This document shows positions 1 to 8,921 of a stretch of DNA of 64,000 nucleotides, piece by piece (within the stretch, counting starts at the first letter, position 1; each line of letters begins with the position of its first letter). The translations under genes were made by a program, and so were the position numbers. The notes beneath the pieces are model-generated. The model saw nothing but the letters and a program-made list of their open reading frames with translations. It was not told where the DNA came from and made no database searches. The stretch comes from Pseudoalteromonas xiamenensis (GTDB lineage Bacteria > Pseudomonadota > Gammaproteobacteria > Enterobacterales > Alteromonadaceae): assembly GCF_030994125.1 (NCBI RefSeq), contig NZ_CP099917.1, positions 1,488,001-1,552,000 on the forward strand, in the 5' to 3' direction.

Positions 1-2
1 AC

Positions 3-1538
3 GAAGCGGGCAACGTCTATGTTGGTCGTGATGAAGCGGAAGTTCGTACAGAGCATAACCTAGGCGCGGATGTCGTACTTGCACAGGATGAAGACGTATT
101 AGATACGTGGTTCTCATCAGCACTTTGGACATTCTCGACACAAGGTTGGCCAGAGCAAACGGAAGACTTAAAAGTATTCCACCCTTCGGACGTGCTTGTA
201 ACGGGTTTCGACATCATTTTCTTCTGGGTTGCACGTATGATTATGATGACGATGCACTTCGTGAAAGATGAGAATGGTAAACCACAAGTACCATTTAAAA
301 CAGTATACGTGACGGGTCTAATTCGTGACGAAAACGGCGATAAAATGTCGAAGTCTAAAGGTAACGTATTAGACCCTCTCGATATGATAGATGGTATCGA
401 TCTTGAAAGCTTAGTTGAAAAGCGCACTGGCAACATGATGCAACCTCAGCTAGCGCAAAAGATTGAAAAAAATACGCGCAAGACCTTTGTTGATGGTATT
501 GAAGCACACGGAACCGATGCGCTGCGCTTTACATTGGCTGCGATGGCGTCAACTGGTCGTGACATCAATTGGGATATGAACCGCTTAGAAGGCTATCGCA
601 ACTTCTGTAACAAGCTTTGGAACGCAAGCCGTTATGTATTGATGAATACCGAAGAACAGGATTGTGGTTTCAATGGTGGCGACAAACAGCTGTCTCTTGC
701 CGATCGCTGGATCTTAGGTCAGTTCCAACACACCGTAAAAACGTTCCGTGAACACTTAGATAACTACCGTTTTGACCTTGCTGCAAACACGGTATATGAA
801 TTTACGTGGAACCAGTTCTGCGATTGGTACTTAGAGTTAACAAAACCTGTCCTATTCAAAGGCTCTGAAGTCGAACAACGTGGCACACGCCACACGTTGA
901 TCACAGTGCTTGAAGGTTTGCTACGCTTAATGCACCCACTGATGCCATACATCACCGAGACTATTTGGAAACGTGTTGCACCGCTTGCAGGCATTGAAGC
1001 TTCAACAATCATGCTACAAAGCTTCCCTGGCTTCGATGAATCTCAAGTTGATTCCGAAGCGATGGCGGATCTTGAATGGGTAAAACAGTTCATCCTTGCT
1101 GTACGTAATATCCGCGGCGAGATGGACATTAGTCCAAGTAAGCCTCTAAACGTATTACTTGCAGGTGTTAGCGCAGAAGACAAGCGTCGTATCGATAGTA
1201 ACAGTGCATTCTTGAGTTCACTTGCAAAACTAGAAAGTTTTACAGTACTTGAAAATAAAGATGATGCACCTGCATCTGCAACCGCATTTATCGGTGATTT
1301 AGCAATCATGATCCCGATGGCAGGCTTAATTGATGTTGAAGCTGAACTTGCACGTATTGAAAAGCAATTAGAAAAAGCAGAGAAAGGCTTAGCTCAGGTA
1401 AGCAACAAGCTTGCAAACGAAAAGTTTGTAAACAATGCGCCACCAGCAGTTCTGGCGAAAGAGCATGAGAAACTTGCTGAGTACCAAGATGCAAAAGATA
1501 AGCTACTCGCTCAAAAAGCGAAGATTGAAAGCTTATAA
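3..1538 (+). CDS. valS: Valine--tRNA ligase, C-terminal 511 residues (5' end outside window)
   Basis: Class I aminoacyl-tRNA synthetase that charges tRNA-Val in the cytoplasm. The frame is open from the first bases of the window, so the N-terminal half with the HIGH motif lies upstream. Visible parts are the catalytic-domain stretch [10 protein letters not shown], the KMSKS loop in [10 protein letters not shown], the helical anticodon-binding domain, and the C-terminal coiled-coil arm rich in Glu, Lys and Ala that is characteristic of ValRS. E. coli ValS is about 951 residues, so slightly over half is present. The reading frame is intact and a strong terminator follows the stop codon. Family identification is secure. 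Confidence 0.97.
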   Translation, partial: EAGNVYVGRDEAEVRTEHNLGADVVLAQDEDVLDTWFSSALWTFSTQGWPEQTEDLKVFHPSDVLVTGFDIIFFWVARMIMMTMHFVKDENGKPQVPFKTVYVTGLIRDENGDKMSKSKGNVLDPLDMIDGIDLESLVEKRTGNMMQPQLAQKIEKNTRKTFVDGIEAHGTDALRFTLAAMASTGRDINWDMNRLEGYRNFCNKLWNASRYVLMNTEEQDCGFNGGDKQLSLADRWILGQFQHTVKTFREHLDNYRFDLAANTVYEFTWNQFCDWYLELTKPVLFKGSEVEQRGTRHTLITVLEGLLRLMHPLMPYITETIWKRVAPLAGIEASTIMLQSFPGFDESQVDSEAMADLEWVKQFILAVRNIRGEMDISPSKPLNVLLAGVSAEDKRRIDSNSAFLSSLAKLESFTVLENKDDAPASATAFIGDLAIMIPMAGLIDVEAELARIEKQLEKAEKGLAQVSNKLANEKFVNNAPPAVLAKEHEKLAEYQDAKDKLLAQKAKIESL

Positions 1539-1551
1539 TCAGCCGCTTGCC

Positions 1552-1582
1552 AAAAAAGCCACCCTTTAAGGTGGCTTTTTTA
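1552..1582 (+). terminator. Rho-independent terminator of valS
   Basis: A perfect stem GCCACC/GGTGGC flanked by six A on the left and six T on the right, with a six-base loop, begins 14 bases after the valS stop. The flanking A and T runs make it usable in both directions. Confidence 0.9.
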
Positions 1583-1593
1583 TTTCAGAAAAC

Positions 1594-1625
1594 AAAAACG
1601 CGAGGCATCAGAACCTCGCGTTTTT
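1594..1625 (-). terminator. Rho-independent terminator of the FadL-type porin gene
   Basis: The stem CGCGAGG/CCTCGCG with an eight-base loop is flanked by A and T runs. It lies 19 bases beyond the stop of the minus-strand porin gene. Together with the preceding hairpin it insulates two convergent genes. Confidence 0.85.
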
Positions 1626-1643
1626 TATCAAACTAATCTTTGA

Positions 1644-2909
1644 TTAGAATTGATAGTTGTACTGCGCACCAACGATCGCTGCATGTCCGCGAGACTCAAA
1701 ACCCCATGCACTGCCAAAGTTATCATGCTCAACAAAGTTCTGTGTTTTACCACGAAGAATGCTCGCACCTAAATCAATGCTGCTATGGTCGTCTAACTGA
1801 TACTCACCACCAAACGAGAACCAAATACGATCGGTATCTGGGATTGAAATAGACAAGTGCGCATCGTCAGCTGGAGAGGTGTCATACGCAAGACCCATAC
1901 GAAGCTTTAATGCTTTCGAGAAACGATATTCAGAGCCCACAGCGTAACGCCAAGAATCTGAGAATGATTCGTTCTTGGTAAATACCGTTCCACGACCTTC
2001 AACATCTGCCGCAAGTGTTTGGAAACTATCCCAACCCGTCCACATGACACTTGCATGAACGGTTACGATGTCATTCCACTGATGTGTTGCTGACAACTCA
2101 GCGATAGCTGGAAGCGTTAAGTCCACAGAACCTGGAAGTTTAGCAGATGCAGTGCCATAAAATGGTGGAGTTGCAGGCAATTGGTTGCTGAAATCACCTT
2201 CGAATTTAATGTCTGTTTCGCTACGGTAGCTAAGACCAAAGCGAGTCTTTGCATCCATTTGGTAAGATGCACCAACATGCCAACCGAACGCACTGTCATC
2301 CCCCTCTAGACGAACCGCTTCCGTTTGTGCCGGTACGTTGAATGGGTTAGCACCGAGATTACGTACAATCTTTGCATCCGCATAGACATGGTCAAGACCA
2401 AATGCGACTGACCACTGTTCGTCAACTTTGTATGCAACGCTTAAATTTGTGTTGATCGTGACAATTTCTGTTTCGCCTGCCAGTTGACCCGCTGCATAAT
2501 CGCTCTCAAAATCCGTAGCCAGACCGAATTGAGAGTAAATACCTGCACCAATGAACCACTGATCATTCAGAGCACGAGTGTAATAAACCGCAGGTACAAT
2601 CGCGCTTGGCGCAATGCTACTTTCGTCAAGTACATTTGCAGGAAGGCCATTATTTGTTGAAGTGCCATCTAGGCTCACATCAGGTTCAACGTACATCGCC
2701 GCAACAGAAAGTTGTGCACTGCTGAATTGAGTCATAAGTGCCGCATTACGACCTACAACAGATGCATCGTCAGCAGCACTTGCTTCACCAGCATACGCGC
2801 GACCAAGACCTGAAACGTTTTGCTCTGCTAGTTGAAACGCAGCACCAAAAGACTGTGCTGAAAGACCGGCTAAGCTTAATGCTAGTAGTGATTTAGTAAA
2901 TAATTTCAT
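1644..2909 (-). CDS. fadL: FadL/TodX-type outer membrane transport protein
   Basis: Outer-membrane beta-barrel of the FadL family, which lets long-chain fatty acids and other hydrophobic molecules into the periplasm. The chosen ATG gives 421 residues starting MKLFTKSLLALSLAG, a typical signal peptide with a likely cleavage site before AAFQLAEQ. The mature N-terminus contains the family signature of a Gln-rich start followed by GLGRAYAGEAS and an asparagine-alanine segment (GRNAALM), corresponding to the hatch region. Alternating beta strands follow, and the protein ends with an aromatic residue (YNYQF), as expected for BAM recognition. A longer ORF begins 14 codons upstream but would bury the signal peptide. 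It stands alone. Orthology to E. coli FadL rather than a paralogue is uncertain. Confidence 0.9.
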   Translation of the reverse strand: MKLFTKSLLALSLAGLSAQSFGAAFQLAEQNVSGLGRAYAGEASAADDASVVGRNAALMTQFSSAQLSVAAMYVEPDVSLDGTSTNNGLPANVLDESSIAPSAIVPAVYYTRALNDQWFIGAGIYSQFGLATDFESDYAAGQLAGETEIVTINTNLSVAYKVDEQWSVAFGLDHVYADAKIVRNLGANPFNVPAQTEAVRLEGDDSAFGWHVGASYQMDAKTRFGLSYRSETDIKFEGDFSNQLPATPPFYGTASAKLPGSVDLTLPAIAELSATHQWNDIVTVHASVMWTGWDSFQTLAADVEGRGTVFTKNESFSDSWRYAVGSEYRFSKALKLRMGLAYDTSPADDAHLSISIPDTDRIWFSFGGEYQLDDHSSIDLGASILRGKTQNFVEHDNFGSAWGFESRGHAAIVGAQYNYQF

Positions 2910-3084
2910 TCTCAAATCCCATATGTTTTTTCGATTTGGCTTACATACCAAATTTAATCGATACGCACCCTAGCGAATTTTTTATAAAAAAGCTTCTTGT
3001 TCTCGACTTATCACTGTCCGATCGCACACAAAAGCACCACACTTGAACTTTTTGTAAACAGATTAGACCACTCATTGATTTAAT

Positions 3085-3099
3085 TGATAATAATTATCA
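3085..3099 (+). promoter_or_regulatory. Fur-box-like palindrome
   Basis: TGATAATAATTATCA is a perfect 7+1+7 inverted repeat matching the core of the Fur consensus (GATAAT repeats). It sits 67 bases upstream of the start codon of the small membrane protein, close to an A/T-rich TATATT element at 3102-3107. This suggests iron-dependent repression of that gene. The palindrome is seen directly; binding is inferred. Confidence 0.65.
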
Positions 3100-3166
3100 T
3101 TTATATTGAAAGAAAAAACAGAAGCAATTACACTACTTAGGTCGTGTATTTTAAATTGGGTGTATC

Positions 3167-3490
3167 ATGGAATGGCTCTTACTCACCGCAGGTCTTGTGT
3201 TATGTGGCGTCAGTTGTTTTTATTTCTTGAAAGCAAATGAGTGTGCCTGTGCTAATGCGAAACACTGCAAAAAGCCAATTGATTTCTATTGGATAGCCGC
3301 AATTTCCAGCGCGGTACTGGCTCTGTCACTGTGTTGCCTTGCTTTTCACAGTCAACTTGGTTCTCTAATTTGGATCGTGATGATGACAGGCTGTTTTTCA
3401 GGGGCGAGTTGGGCTGGAATAAGACGGAATAAACGCAGATGCCAAAAGCGAATGTCTAAACCAACAAATGATCTTTTAACAAACGGCTGA
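3167..3490 (+). CDS. Small cysteine-rich membrane protein, DUF3325-like
   Basis: A 107-residue protein with three hydrophobic segments (about residues 3-21, 42-60 and 67-85) and a basic tail, so most likely an inner-membrane protein. Overall shape and the pattern GSLIWIVMMTGCFSGA resemble DUF3325 proteins, which often sit next to siderophore receptor or PepSY genes; this match is from memory and is not certain. The loop NECACANAKHCKK carries three cysteines and a histidine and could bind metal. A Fur-box-like palindrome upstream supports a role in iron acquisition. No siderophore genes are nearby. Its 3' end overlaps the convergent HD-GYP gene by 35 bases. Confidence 0.7.
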   Translation: MEWLLLTAGLVLCGVSCFYFLKANECACANAKHCKKPIDFYWIAAISSAVLALSLCCLAFHSQLGSLIWIVMMTGCFSGASWAGIRRNKRRCQKRMSKPTNDLLTNG

Positions 3491-4739
3491 GGTTAATTTG
3501 GTAATCCAGCGGCTTAACCGCGGCGATGATTTTAACACCATGCTCCGGTTCACTTAAATCAAGTTCTTTCGCAGTGATATGATGGTTATGCTTCGTGTTG
3601 TAAAAGATACGCACTTTTGGCGCTGTAGGCTGCAACCTATTTCCCTCAAGCACCAAAGCTAAACGTTCATTAGTCAGTTTTACTATCGTGCCTACCGGAT
3701 GAACCCCCATACATTTTATAAATCGCTGCACAAGTTCCGGGTCAAACAACTGCTTATTCGTCAGTAGATAACGCAGTGCATGAACTGGCTCATTACCACT
3801 CGCGTGTGGTCTATCCGCAGTGATTGCATCATACACGTCAACAATGGCCATAATACGTGCCACTTTAGAAATGTTTTCAGCCTTGAGGCCTCTTGGATAA
3901 CCTGTACCATCCAGTCGCTCATGATGGTTAACTATCATGTCCATCACGATTTTCGACAAACCAGCCTCACCTTTGACCAACCCCAATGATTGCGAAACGT
4001 GTTTTTCAAGCGCTTTCATTTCATGAAAGGTCAGCTTACTGTCTTTATTTAAGATACCTTGAGGTAATTTAGCATGTCCCACATCGTGCAACATTGCTCC
4101 AAGGGCTAACTGTTCAACCATGGCAGGCTTTAACCCGAGGTATTTCGCAAAAACAGTGACCAAAATGGTGCAATTGATCATGTGACGCCAATTGTAATTA
4201 TCTTTGTCACGCAAACGCGTCATAATCGCCATCGCATTCGAGTTACGAAATACGGATTCGACAATTTCTTTGCTGACTTCGTTGACTAATCCCATGTCAA
4301 CTCGCATGCCTGCGGTGATATCACCGTAAAGCGTCTGGACTTTGCGATTGTGTTGCTCAAATTGTTGAATAGCTTGAGCAAACTCTTTTTCAAGTGAAAC
4401 GAGCTCTTGTTGCTTTTGACTTTTTGGTTCTACAGGCTTTTTAACGACCTTTTTCGCTGTCGATAATGTCCCATCGGGCTTTGATAGTGGTTTATCCGGC
4501 TCAAGCTCAACAATTGGTGTTGGAGGCTTAGGTTGGTATTTGTCAGGGATTGAAATTTCACTTTGTGTGAAATCAATTTTAAGCTCTAAAACCCCTTTGG
4601 CTTTGAGCTGTTTGATGATCCCGCTATCACGCACCATTCCTCGAGATTTGATCTTAACTTTAGAATTACCGCTTTGCTTGCTAACACTGTCAACAAACAT
4701 TCCTGGCTGTAGTTCTGTAATCGGTAGCGTGACCAGCAT
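3456..4739 (-). CDS. HD-GYP domain cyclic-di-GMP phosphodiesterase
   Basis: A 427-residue cytoplasmic protein. Residues 1-130 resemble the DUF3391 domain found in front of many HD-GYP proteins, followed by a Lys/Pro-rich linker. The HD-GYP domain occupies about residues 140-400, with the metal-binding HD pair in LHDVGHAKLP and an intact GYP motif in HHERLDGTGYP, so it is probably active in hydrolysing cyclic di-GMP. The later VDVYDAITADRPH segment is typical of the family. It is monocistronic, and its 3' end overlaps the convergent small membrane protein gene. Such proteins usually favour motility over biofilm. The target process cannot be read from the sequence. Confidence 0.93.
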   Translation of the reverse strand: MLVTLPITELQPGMFVDSVSKQSGNSKVKIKSRGMVRDSGIIKQLKAKGVLELKIDFTQSEISIPDKYQPKPPTPIVELEPDKPLSKPDGTLSTAKKVVKKPVEPKSQKQQELVSLEKEFAQAIQQFEQHNRKVQTLYGDITAGMRVDMGLVNEVSKEIVESVFRNSNAMAIMTRLRDKDNYNWRHMINCTILVTVFAKYLGLKPAMVEQLALGAMLHDVGHAKLPQGILNKDSKLTFHEMKALEKHVSQSLGLVKGEAGLSKIVMDMIVNHHERLDGTGYPRGLKAENISKVARIMAIVDVYDAITADRPHASGNEPVHALRYLLTNKQLFDPELVQRFIKCMGVHPVGTIVKLTNERLALVLEGNRLQPTAPKVRIFYNTKHNHHITAKELDLSEPEHGVKIIAAVKPLDYQINLSRLLKDHLLV

Positions 4740-4861
4740 GAAGTCGATTTTTCACACAAAGGGAACAAGACGCGATTATTAGCATTTTTTTATTGGTCTT
4801 GTCTAGATTAACGAAAATAATTAATAAAATGTTATTAGTGATTTGGCTCACTCGTGCTCAA

Positions 4862-4892
4862 AACAAATCAGGCCGAACACCGTCGGCCTGAT
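4862..4892 (-). terminator. Rho-independent terminator of plsC-rraB
   Basis: A ten-base stem (ATCAGGCCGA/TCGGCCTGAT) with a six-base loop follows the rraB stop by 17 bases. On the minus strand it is followed by the T-rich tail TTGTTTTG. Confidence 0.8.
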
Positions 4893-4908
4893 ATCGCACA
4901 AAGCAGAT

Positions 4909-5244
4909 TTACTCTTGAAAGTAAGTGCCCCAACCGTCGTATTCAACGCCTGTTTGCGTTGCAAGCGCGGCTAATTTATCAACGTCTTCCATGATCGCTT
5001 CAACGTCTAGCTCACATTCAACAACAATATCAAAGCCCCAAATAGTACCGCCTTCTTCCAGTTCTAATTCGGCTGGTTCTTCAACATCGTATCCGAGTTT
5101 AAAAGCGGCTAATGCGGCTTGTTCTAATTTATCAAAGTCTTCACATACAAAGTGGTGTTCCACTTCATATAACAATTCAGGGTTAGAACCATCTTCTAGC
5201 AACGACTCAACGATGTCTTCGCTGATCTCACGCCAATTTTCCAT
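4909..5244 (-). CDS. rraB: Regulator of RNase E activity B
   Basis: A small acidic protein of 111 residues that in E. coli binds the C-terminal scaffold of RNase E and inhibits a subset of its cleavages, changing mRNA turnover. Recognisable features are the start WREISEDIVESLLEDGS, the central EHHFVCEDFDKLEQAA, and the end YDGWGTYFQE typical of RraB. It is shorter than E. coli RraB (about 138) mainly at the acidic C-terminus. The start codon lies inside the end of plsC (17-base overlap), so the two genes are translationally coupled. A terminator follows. Confidence 0.93.
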   Translation of the reverse strand: MENWREISEDIVESLLEDGSNPELLYEVEHHFVCEDFDKLEQAALAAFKLGYDVEEPAELELEEGGTIWGFDIVVECELDVEAIMEDVDKLAALATQTGVEYDGWGTYFQE

Positions 5245-5956
5245 TCGCTTCTCTCACTTTATCATCAAGGTGTGCAATTCTTTGTGCCATCAGTTCGTGA
5301 GTCGCTTGTGCATGGTCTCGTGCACTTACACTCTCATCGAGCATCAAAGGCTCCATCATATCGATAAATATTGTACCATTGTCCCAACGATTTAGCTTTA
5401 TAAGCTTATGTGTTGAATTCATACATACAGGAACGACAGGTACTTTGGCATTTAGTGCAGTGTGGAAAGCACCCGTTTTAAACGGTAAAAGTCCGCGTCC
5501 GTAGCTTCGAGTCCCCTCTGGAAACATCCATACGGATACACCATCTTCTTTTATTTTACTTGCTGCTTTACCAAGTGTGCCGACCGCTTTGGAACGATTG
5601 CCACGATCAATTAGAATATTGCCAGAAAGCCAATAAAGCTGCCCAAAAAATGGGATCCATTTTAAGCTTTTCTTTCCCATACTTACCGTATTTTTCGGCA
5701 CAGCCCCTGGCAAAGTAAACAAATCATAGTTGTTTTGGTGATTAGCAACGTAAATAGCTGGACCAATGTCATCGATACCTTGCGCACGACTAATCACAAC
5801 GTTGACACCTAAAATACGTGCCATACTACCAAACCATGAGGCCACGATATGTACGTTATTTTTGTGGAATGGTTTGAATAAACAAAGCACTAAACCGCAT
5901 AAAGCGCTCATCACGATAAATATCGCCATCGCGATAATTCGAACTACAGCAAGCAA
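5228..5956 (-). CDS. plsC: 1-acyl-sn-glycerol-3-phosphate acyltransferase
   Basis: Inner-membrane enzyme that acylates lysophosphatidic acid to phosphatidic acid in phospholipid synthesis. The acyltransferase motifs are clear: NHQNNYD (the HX4D catalytic box), WIPFFGQLYWLSGNILIDR, and FPEGTRS. The chosen start is TTG at 5956, preceded by GGAGAG with a six-base spacer. The product is then 242 residues, against 245 for E. coli PlsC, and its N-terminus aligns (LAVVRIIAMAIF, a membrane segment). ATG codons farther upstream extend the ORF to 296 residues but have no ribosome binding site and add unrelated sequence. It is co-transcribed with rraB. Confidence 0.93.
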   Translation of the reverse strand: MLAVVRIIAMAIFIVMSALCGLVLCLFKPFHKNNVHIVASWFGSMARILGVNVVISRAQGIDDIGPAIYVANHQNNYDLFTLPGAVPKNTVSMGKKSLKWIPFFGQLYWLSGNILIDRGNRSKAVGTLGKAASKIKEDGVSVWMFPEGTRSYGRGLLPFKTGAFHTALNAKVPVVPVCMNSTHKLIKLNRWDNGTIFIDMMEPLMLDESVSARDHAQATHELMAQRIAHLDDKVREANGKLA

Positions 5957-6104
5957 CGGGAACTCTCCGTATAGTAAAACTGGGGGCATTATACCGCGTA
6001 CAGCGAACACTTGTAAGCTCAAATTAGTTGCAATAATTGTCGACACGGTATTCGTTGAGTCGCTGGTGAATTTTAAAAGTATGAAACAAGATATGATGGG
6101 ATAA

Positions 6105-6133
6105 GAAAAAGCTCGCATGATGCGAGCTTTTTC
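6105..6133 (-). terminator. Rho-independent terminator of pepB
   Basis: A perfect 13-base stem (GAAAAAGCTCGCA/TGCGAGCTTTTTC) around a three-base loop lies 16 bases beyond the pepB stop. The A and T runs sit inside the stem, so it could act in both directions. Confidence 0.88.
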
Positions 6134-6148
6134 TTGAAGAGCAATGAA

Positions 6149-7441
6149 TTACGCTTTTTCTTGCAAGAAACGAGCAATAGTTCTGAAACCTAACGTTGTT
6201 GCTCCCGCAGACCAATCTGCAGAAGCGTTGTCTCTAAAACACGCCGCTAAGTCTAAATGGATCCAACCTTGACCATCGTTTGGAACGAAACGAGATAAGA
6301 ATCCAGCGGCATTCGATGCGCCACCAGCTCCACCGCCTTTGACTGGGCGACTGTTTGCCGTATCCGCATAAGCAGATGGGCAAGCGTTTTGATGCCATTT
6401 TTCAAGTGGCAATGGCCAAACTGCTTCACTTTCCAGTTCAGCAAACTGGCAAACTTCACGCACTAGGGGCTTATCGAGCCCAAAAATCGCATTGTATTCC
6501 TGACCTACGGCCATTAACGCAGCTCCAGTCAACGTCGCCGCATCAAGAATCAATGGCGCACCCGTTTCAGCTGCTGCCATCAAACCATCTGCAAGCACTA
6601 AACGACCTTCCGCATCTGTATTCACAATTTCAACTGAGGTGCCATTTTTATAGGTAAGAATGTCACCTAGTTTATATGCATGGCCTGAGATTAAGTTTTC
6701 CGCACAGCATAAAAATAGTTTAATGCGCTTTTGAATGCCTCGTTGAATCGCCAAAGCAAGACCTGCAGTCACCGTTGCGGCACCGCCCATGTCACATTTC
6801 ATGCCCAGCATACCTTCACTTGCTTTGATTGAGTAACCACCTGAATCGAACGTGATCCCTTTACCAACTAAAGCGGCACTGACAGGTGCATCGTCGTCAC
6901 CTGTCGGGTTGTAATCAAGTTCTAATAGCACCGGAGGACGTTCACTACCACGACCAACTTCATGAATACCAATCCATTGTTGTTCTAACAACGCTTTACC
7001 TTTGATGATTTGGTAACTTACGTGCTCTGGAGCAAGAGACTGGATAAACTCAGCCGCTTTACCAGCAAGGCTCTCAGGGTAAATGTCTTCTGCAGTACCG
7101 TTAATCATTTGACGTGCCCAAGTGGCACTGACTTTTAATGCTTCAAGCGCTGCCAAATCACTGTTCGTATTATCGACAAACGTCACACCACTGAGTTGTT
7201 TTGGACTGACAAAACCTTGGTAAAAGGCCCATTGTAACTCGGTAGTCCAACGCTCGCCCTGCAAGCTCACTTTCGCTAAACCTTGCGTTGCAATCGCGCG
7301 GGCAGCACGTTGAACATGTTTCAATGCACTCGCTTCTGGGAGATGAATAACCGCACCTTGGCTATCAAAGCTTGTGCCAGACTGCGCCCAAACGCCCTTT
7401 GCAGGCTCTTCACTTAGACGGACTAAAAATTGTTCAGACAT
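6149..7441 (-). CDS. pepB: Peptidase B, M17 leucyl aminopeptidase family
   Basis: A cytoplasmic two-metal aminopeptidase that removes N-terminal residues from peptides. The M17 signature NTDAEGRLVLADGL, the metal and active-site region KGITFDSGGYSIK, and MKCDMGGAATV are present. Overall similarity and length (430 residues; E. coli PepB 427) point to PepB rather than PepA. The ATG at 7441 gives MSEQFLVRL; a GTG three codons upstream is possible but not needed. It is transcribed divergently from sfsA, with only 77 bases between the start codons, which must hold both promoters. Confidence 0.93.
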   Translation of the reverse strand: MSEQFLVRLSEEPAKGVWAQSGTSFDSQGAVIHLPEASALKHVQRAARAIATQGLAKVSLQGERWTTELQWAFYQGFVSPKQLSGVTFVDNTNSDLAALEALKVSATWARQMINGTAEDIYPESLAGKAAEFIQSLAPEHVSYQIIKGKALLEQQWIGIHEVGRGSERPPVLLELDYNPTGDDDAPVSAALVGKGITFDSGGYSIKASEGMLGMKCDMGGAATVTAGLALAIQRGIQKRIKLFLCCAENLISGHAYKLGDILTYKNGTSVEIVNTDAEGRLVLADGLMAAAETGAPLILDAATLTGAALMAVGQEYNAIFGLDKPLVREVCQFAELESEAVWPLPLEKWHQNACPSAYADTANSRPVKGGGAGGASNAAGFLSRFVPNDGQGWIHLDLAACFRDNASADWSAGATTLGFRTIARFLQEKA

Positions 7442-7518
7442 GTAGTTCACTCATATTAAATGTGTTTTTCACAGTGTACACTAGCCAGAATGTCGACCCA
7501 AACATCTGCGAAGAAATA

Positions 7519-8232
7519 ATGCTATACGTTCCGCCACTGCAAACTGGCTTAATGATTAAACGCTATAAACGCTTTTTGGTTGACCTTGACGTCAATAACC
7601 AATCCTTAACCGTGCACTGCGCAAATACGGGTCGAATGACTGGCTGTGCAGAGCCAAATACGCAGGCATATTACACCACTAGTAATAATGCAAAACGTAA
7701 ATACCCGCATTCGCTTGAACTTACAACAAGCCTTGATGGTCACTTAATTTGCGTTAACACCGCACGTGCGAATACCGTTGCGATTGAAGCATTGCAGTCA
7801 GGAAAAATTGCACCGCTTGCACATTACGACAGAGTTCAAGCCGAAGTACCCTACGGCAGTGAAAAAAGCCGAATCGACGTATTACTCAGTCAATCAATAA
7901 ATCCGGAGACGCATTGCTACATAGAAGTGAAGTCCGTTACGCTGTTAGAAAATGGCAATGGATACTTCCCTGATGCACCGTCCGTTCGAGGTCAAAAACA
8001 CTTACGCGAATTGATGGGAATGAAAGCGCAGGGGCATCGCGCCGTTCTACTTTTTATCGTCATGCATAATGGCATTCAAAACGTACACCCTGCCGCACAT
8101 ATTGATCCTCATTACGCCAATTTATGTATTGACGCGCAAAAAGCAGGTGTTGAATTTCTCGCTTATCGCGCACAAGTGTCAAAAGAGGAACTTATTATTA
8201 CCGACCCCTTGCCGATAATAATTAAAGGGTAA
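7519..8232 (+). CDS. sfsA: SfsA family protein (sugar fermentation stimulation)
   Basis: A 237-residue member of the SfsA family. Overexpression in E. coli stimulates maltose gene expression; the family fold resembles nucleases with an OB-like N-terminal part, and the true role is not settled. Diagnostic segments are LVDLDVNN, the HCANTGRMTGC motif, PHSLELTT, SRIDVLL, and YIEVKSVTLLENG, the last carrying the nuclease-like E-x-K residues. The ATG at 7519 with AAGAA just upstream gives the normal length; the frame is open farther upstream but overlaps pepB. It precedes dksA, a conserved neighbour. Confidence 0.93.
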   Translation: MLYVPPLQTGLMIKRYKRFLVDLDVNNQSLTVHCANTGRMTGCAEPNTQAYYTTSNNAKRKYPHSLELTTSLDGHLICVNTARANTVAIEALQSGKIAPLAHYDRVQAEVPYGSEKSRIDVLLSQSINPETHCYIEVKSVTLLENGNGYFPDAPSVRGQKHLRELMGMKAQGHRAVLLFIVMHNGIQNVHPAAHIDPHYANLCIDAQKAGVEFLAYRAQVSKEELIITDPLPIIIKG

Positions 8233-8465
8233 CGCTTGATTATTTAAAAAAGCCCCCCATATTTGGGAAAATTATTTTTTCTACAGGTTGTTTTAACCTT
8301 CTGACTTGTCGTCAAAAATGGCTAAAACCCATCCATTTTAATTAGGTAGAATCTTGCTTTTGGCACACTAAATAGGAAAAAAGTAATTGCCTAGGTAGTA
8401 GGATTCTGCTATTTATAGCCGCCGGCGGAAGCTGGGGTAAGATTTTAAGGATTTAGGAGATTGCT

Positions 8466-8909
8466 ATGCCAGAGCAAAAGAAACTTGGGTTGTTAGCCCA
8501 AGCTGGTTTAGAGCCGTATCAAGAAAAACCAGGCGAAGAATACATGAATGAGGCACAACTTGCCCATTTCAAACAGATTTTGGAGGCATGGCGCAACGAT
8601 CTAAGAAATGAAGTAGATCGTACTAAAACGCATATGCAAGACGAAGCTGCAAACTTCCCTGATCCAGTTGACCGTGCGGCTCAAGAAGAAGAGTTCTCAT
8701 TGGAACTGCGTGCACGTGACCGTGAGCGCAAACTCATCAAGAAAATTGAAAAAACGCTACAAAATATTGAAGACGACGATTTCGGATTCTGCGACTCATG
8801 TGGTATTGAAATCGGTATCCGTCGCTTAGAAGCTCGTCCTACTGCTGACCAATGTGTTGACTGTAAGACTCTTGCTGAAATTAAAGAGAAACAAACGGGA
8901 CGCGGATAA
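8466..8909 (+). CDS. dksA: RNA polymerase-binding transcription factor DksA
   Basis: A 147-residue factor that reaches into the RNA polymerase secondary channel and acts with ppGpp in the stringent response. The coiled coil (about residues 30-105) contains [10 protein letters not shown], with the tip aspartates. The four-cysteine zinc finger follows in FCDSCG and CVDCKT. A good ribosome binding site (TAGGAG) precedes the ATG. It leads the group gluQ-pcnB-folK-panB-panC. The 233 bases upstream hold no other gene and presumably contain the promoter. Confidence 0.97.
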   Translation: MPEQKKLGLLAQAGLEPYQEKPGEEYMNEAQLAHFKQILEAWRNDLRNEVDRTKTHMQDEAANFPDPVDRAAQEEEFSLELRARDRERKLIKKIEKTLQNIEDDDFGFCDSCGIEIGIRRLEARPTADQCVDCKTLAEIKEKQTGRG

Positions 8910-8921
8910 CCCCTCCCGGAC

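Noticed and set aside
4925..5395. A 156-residue plus-strand ORF antisense to rraB and plsC
   Set aside because: It is a shadow of two well-identified genes on the other strand. The composition (Ser/Thr-rich) is what a reversed acidic gene gives.
8250..8280. Terminator after sfsA
   Set aside because: The potential stem (CCCA/TGGG) is only four bases, too weak to call.
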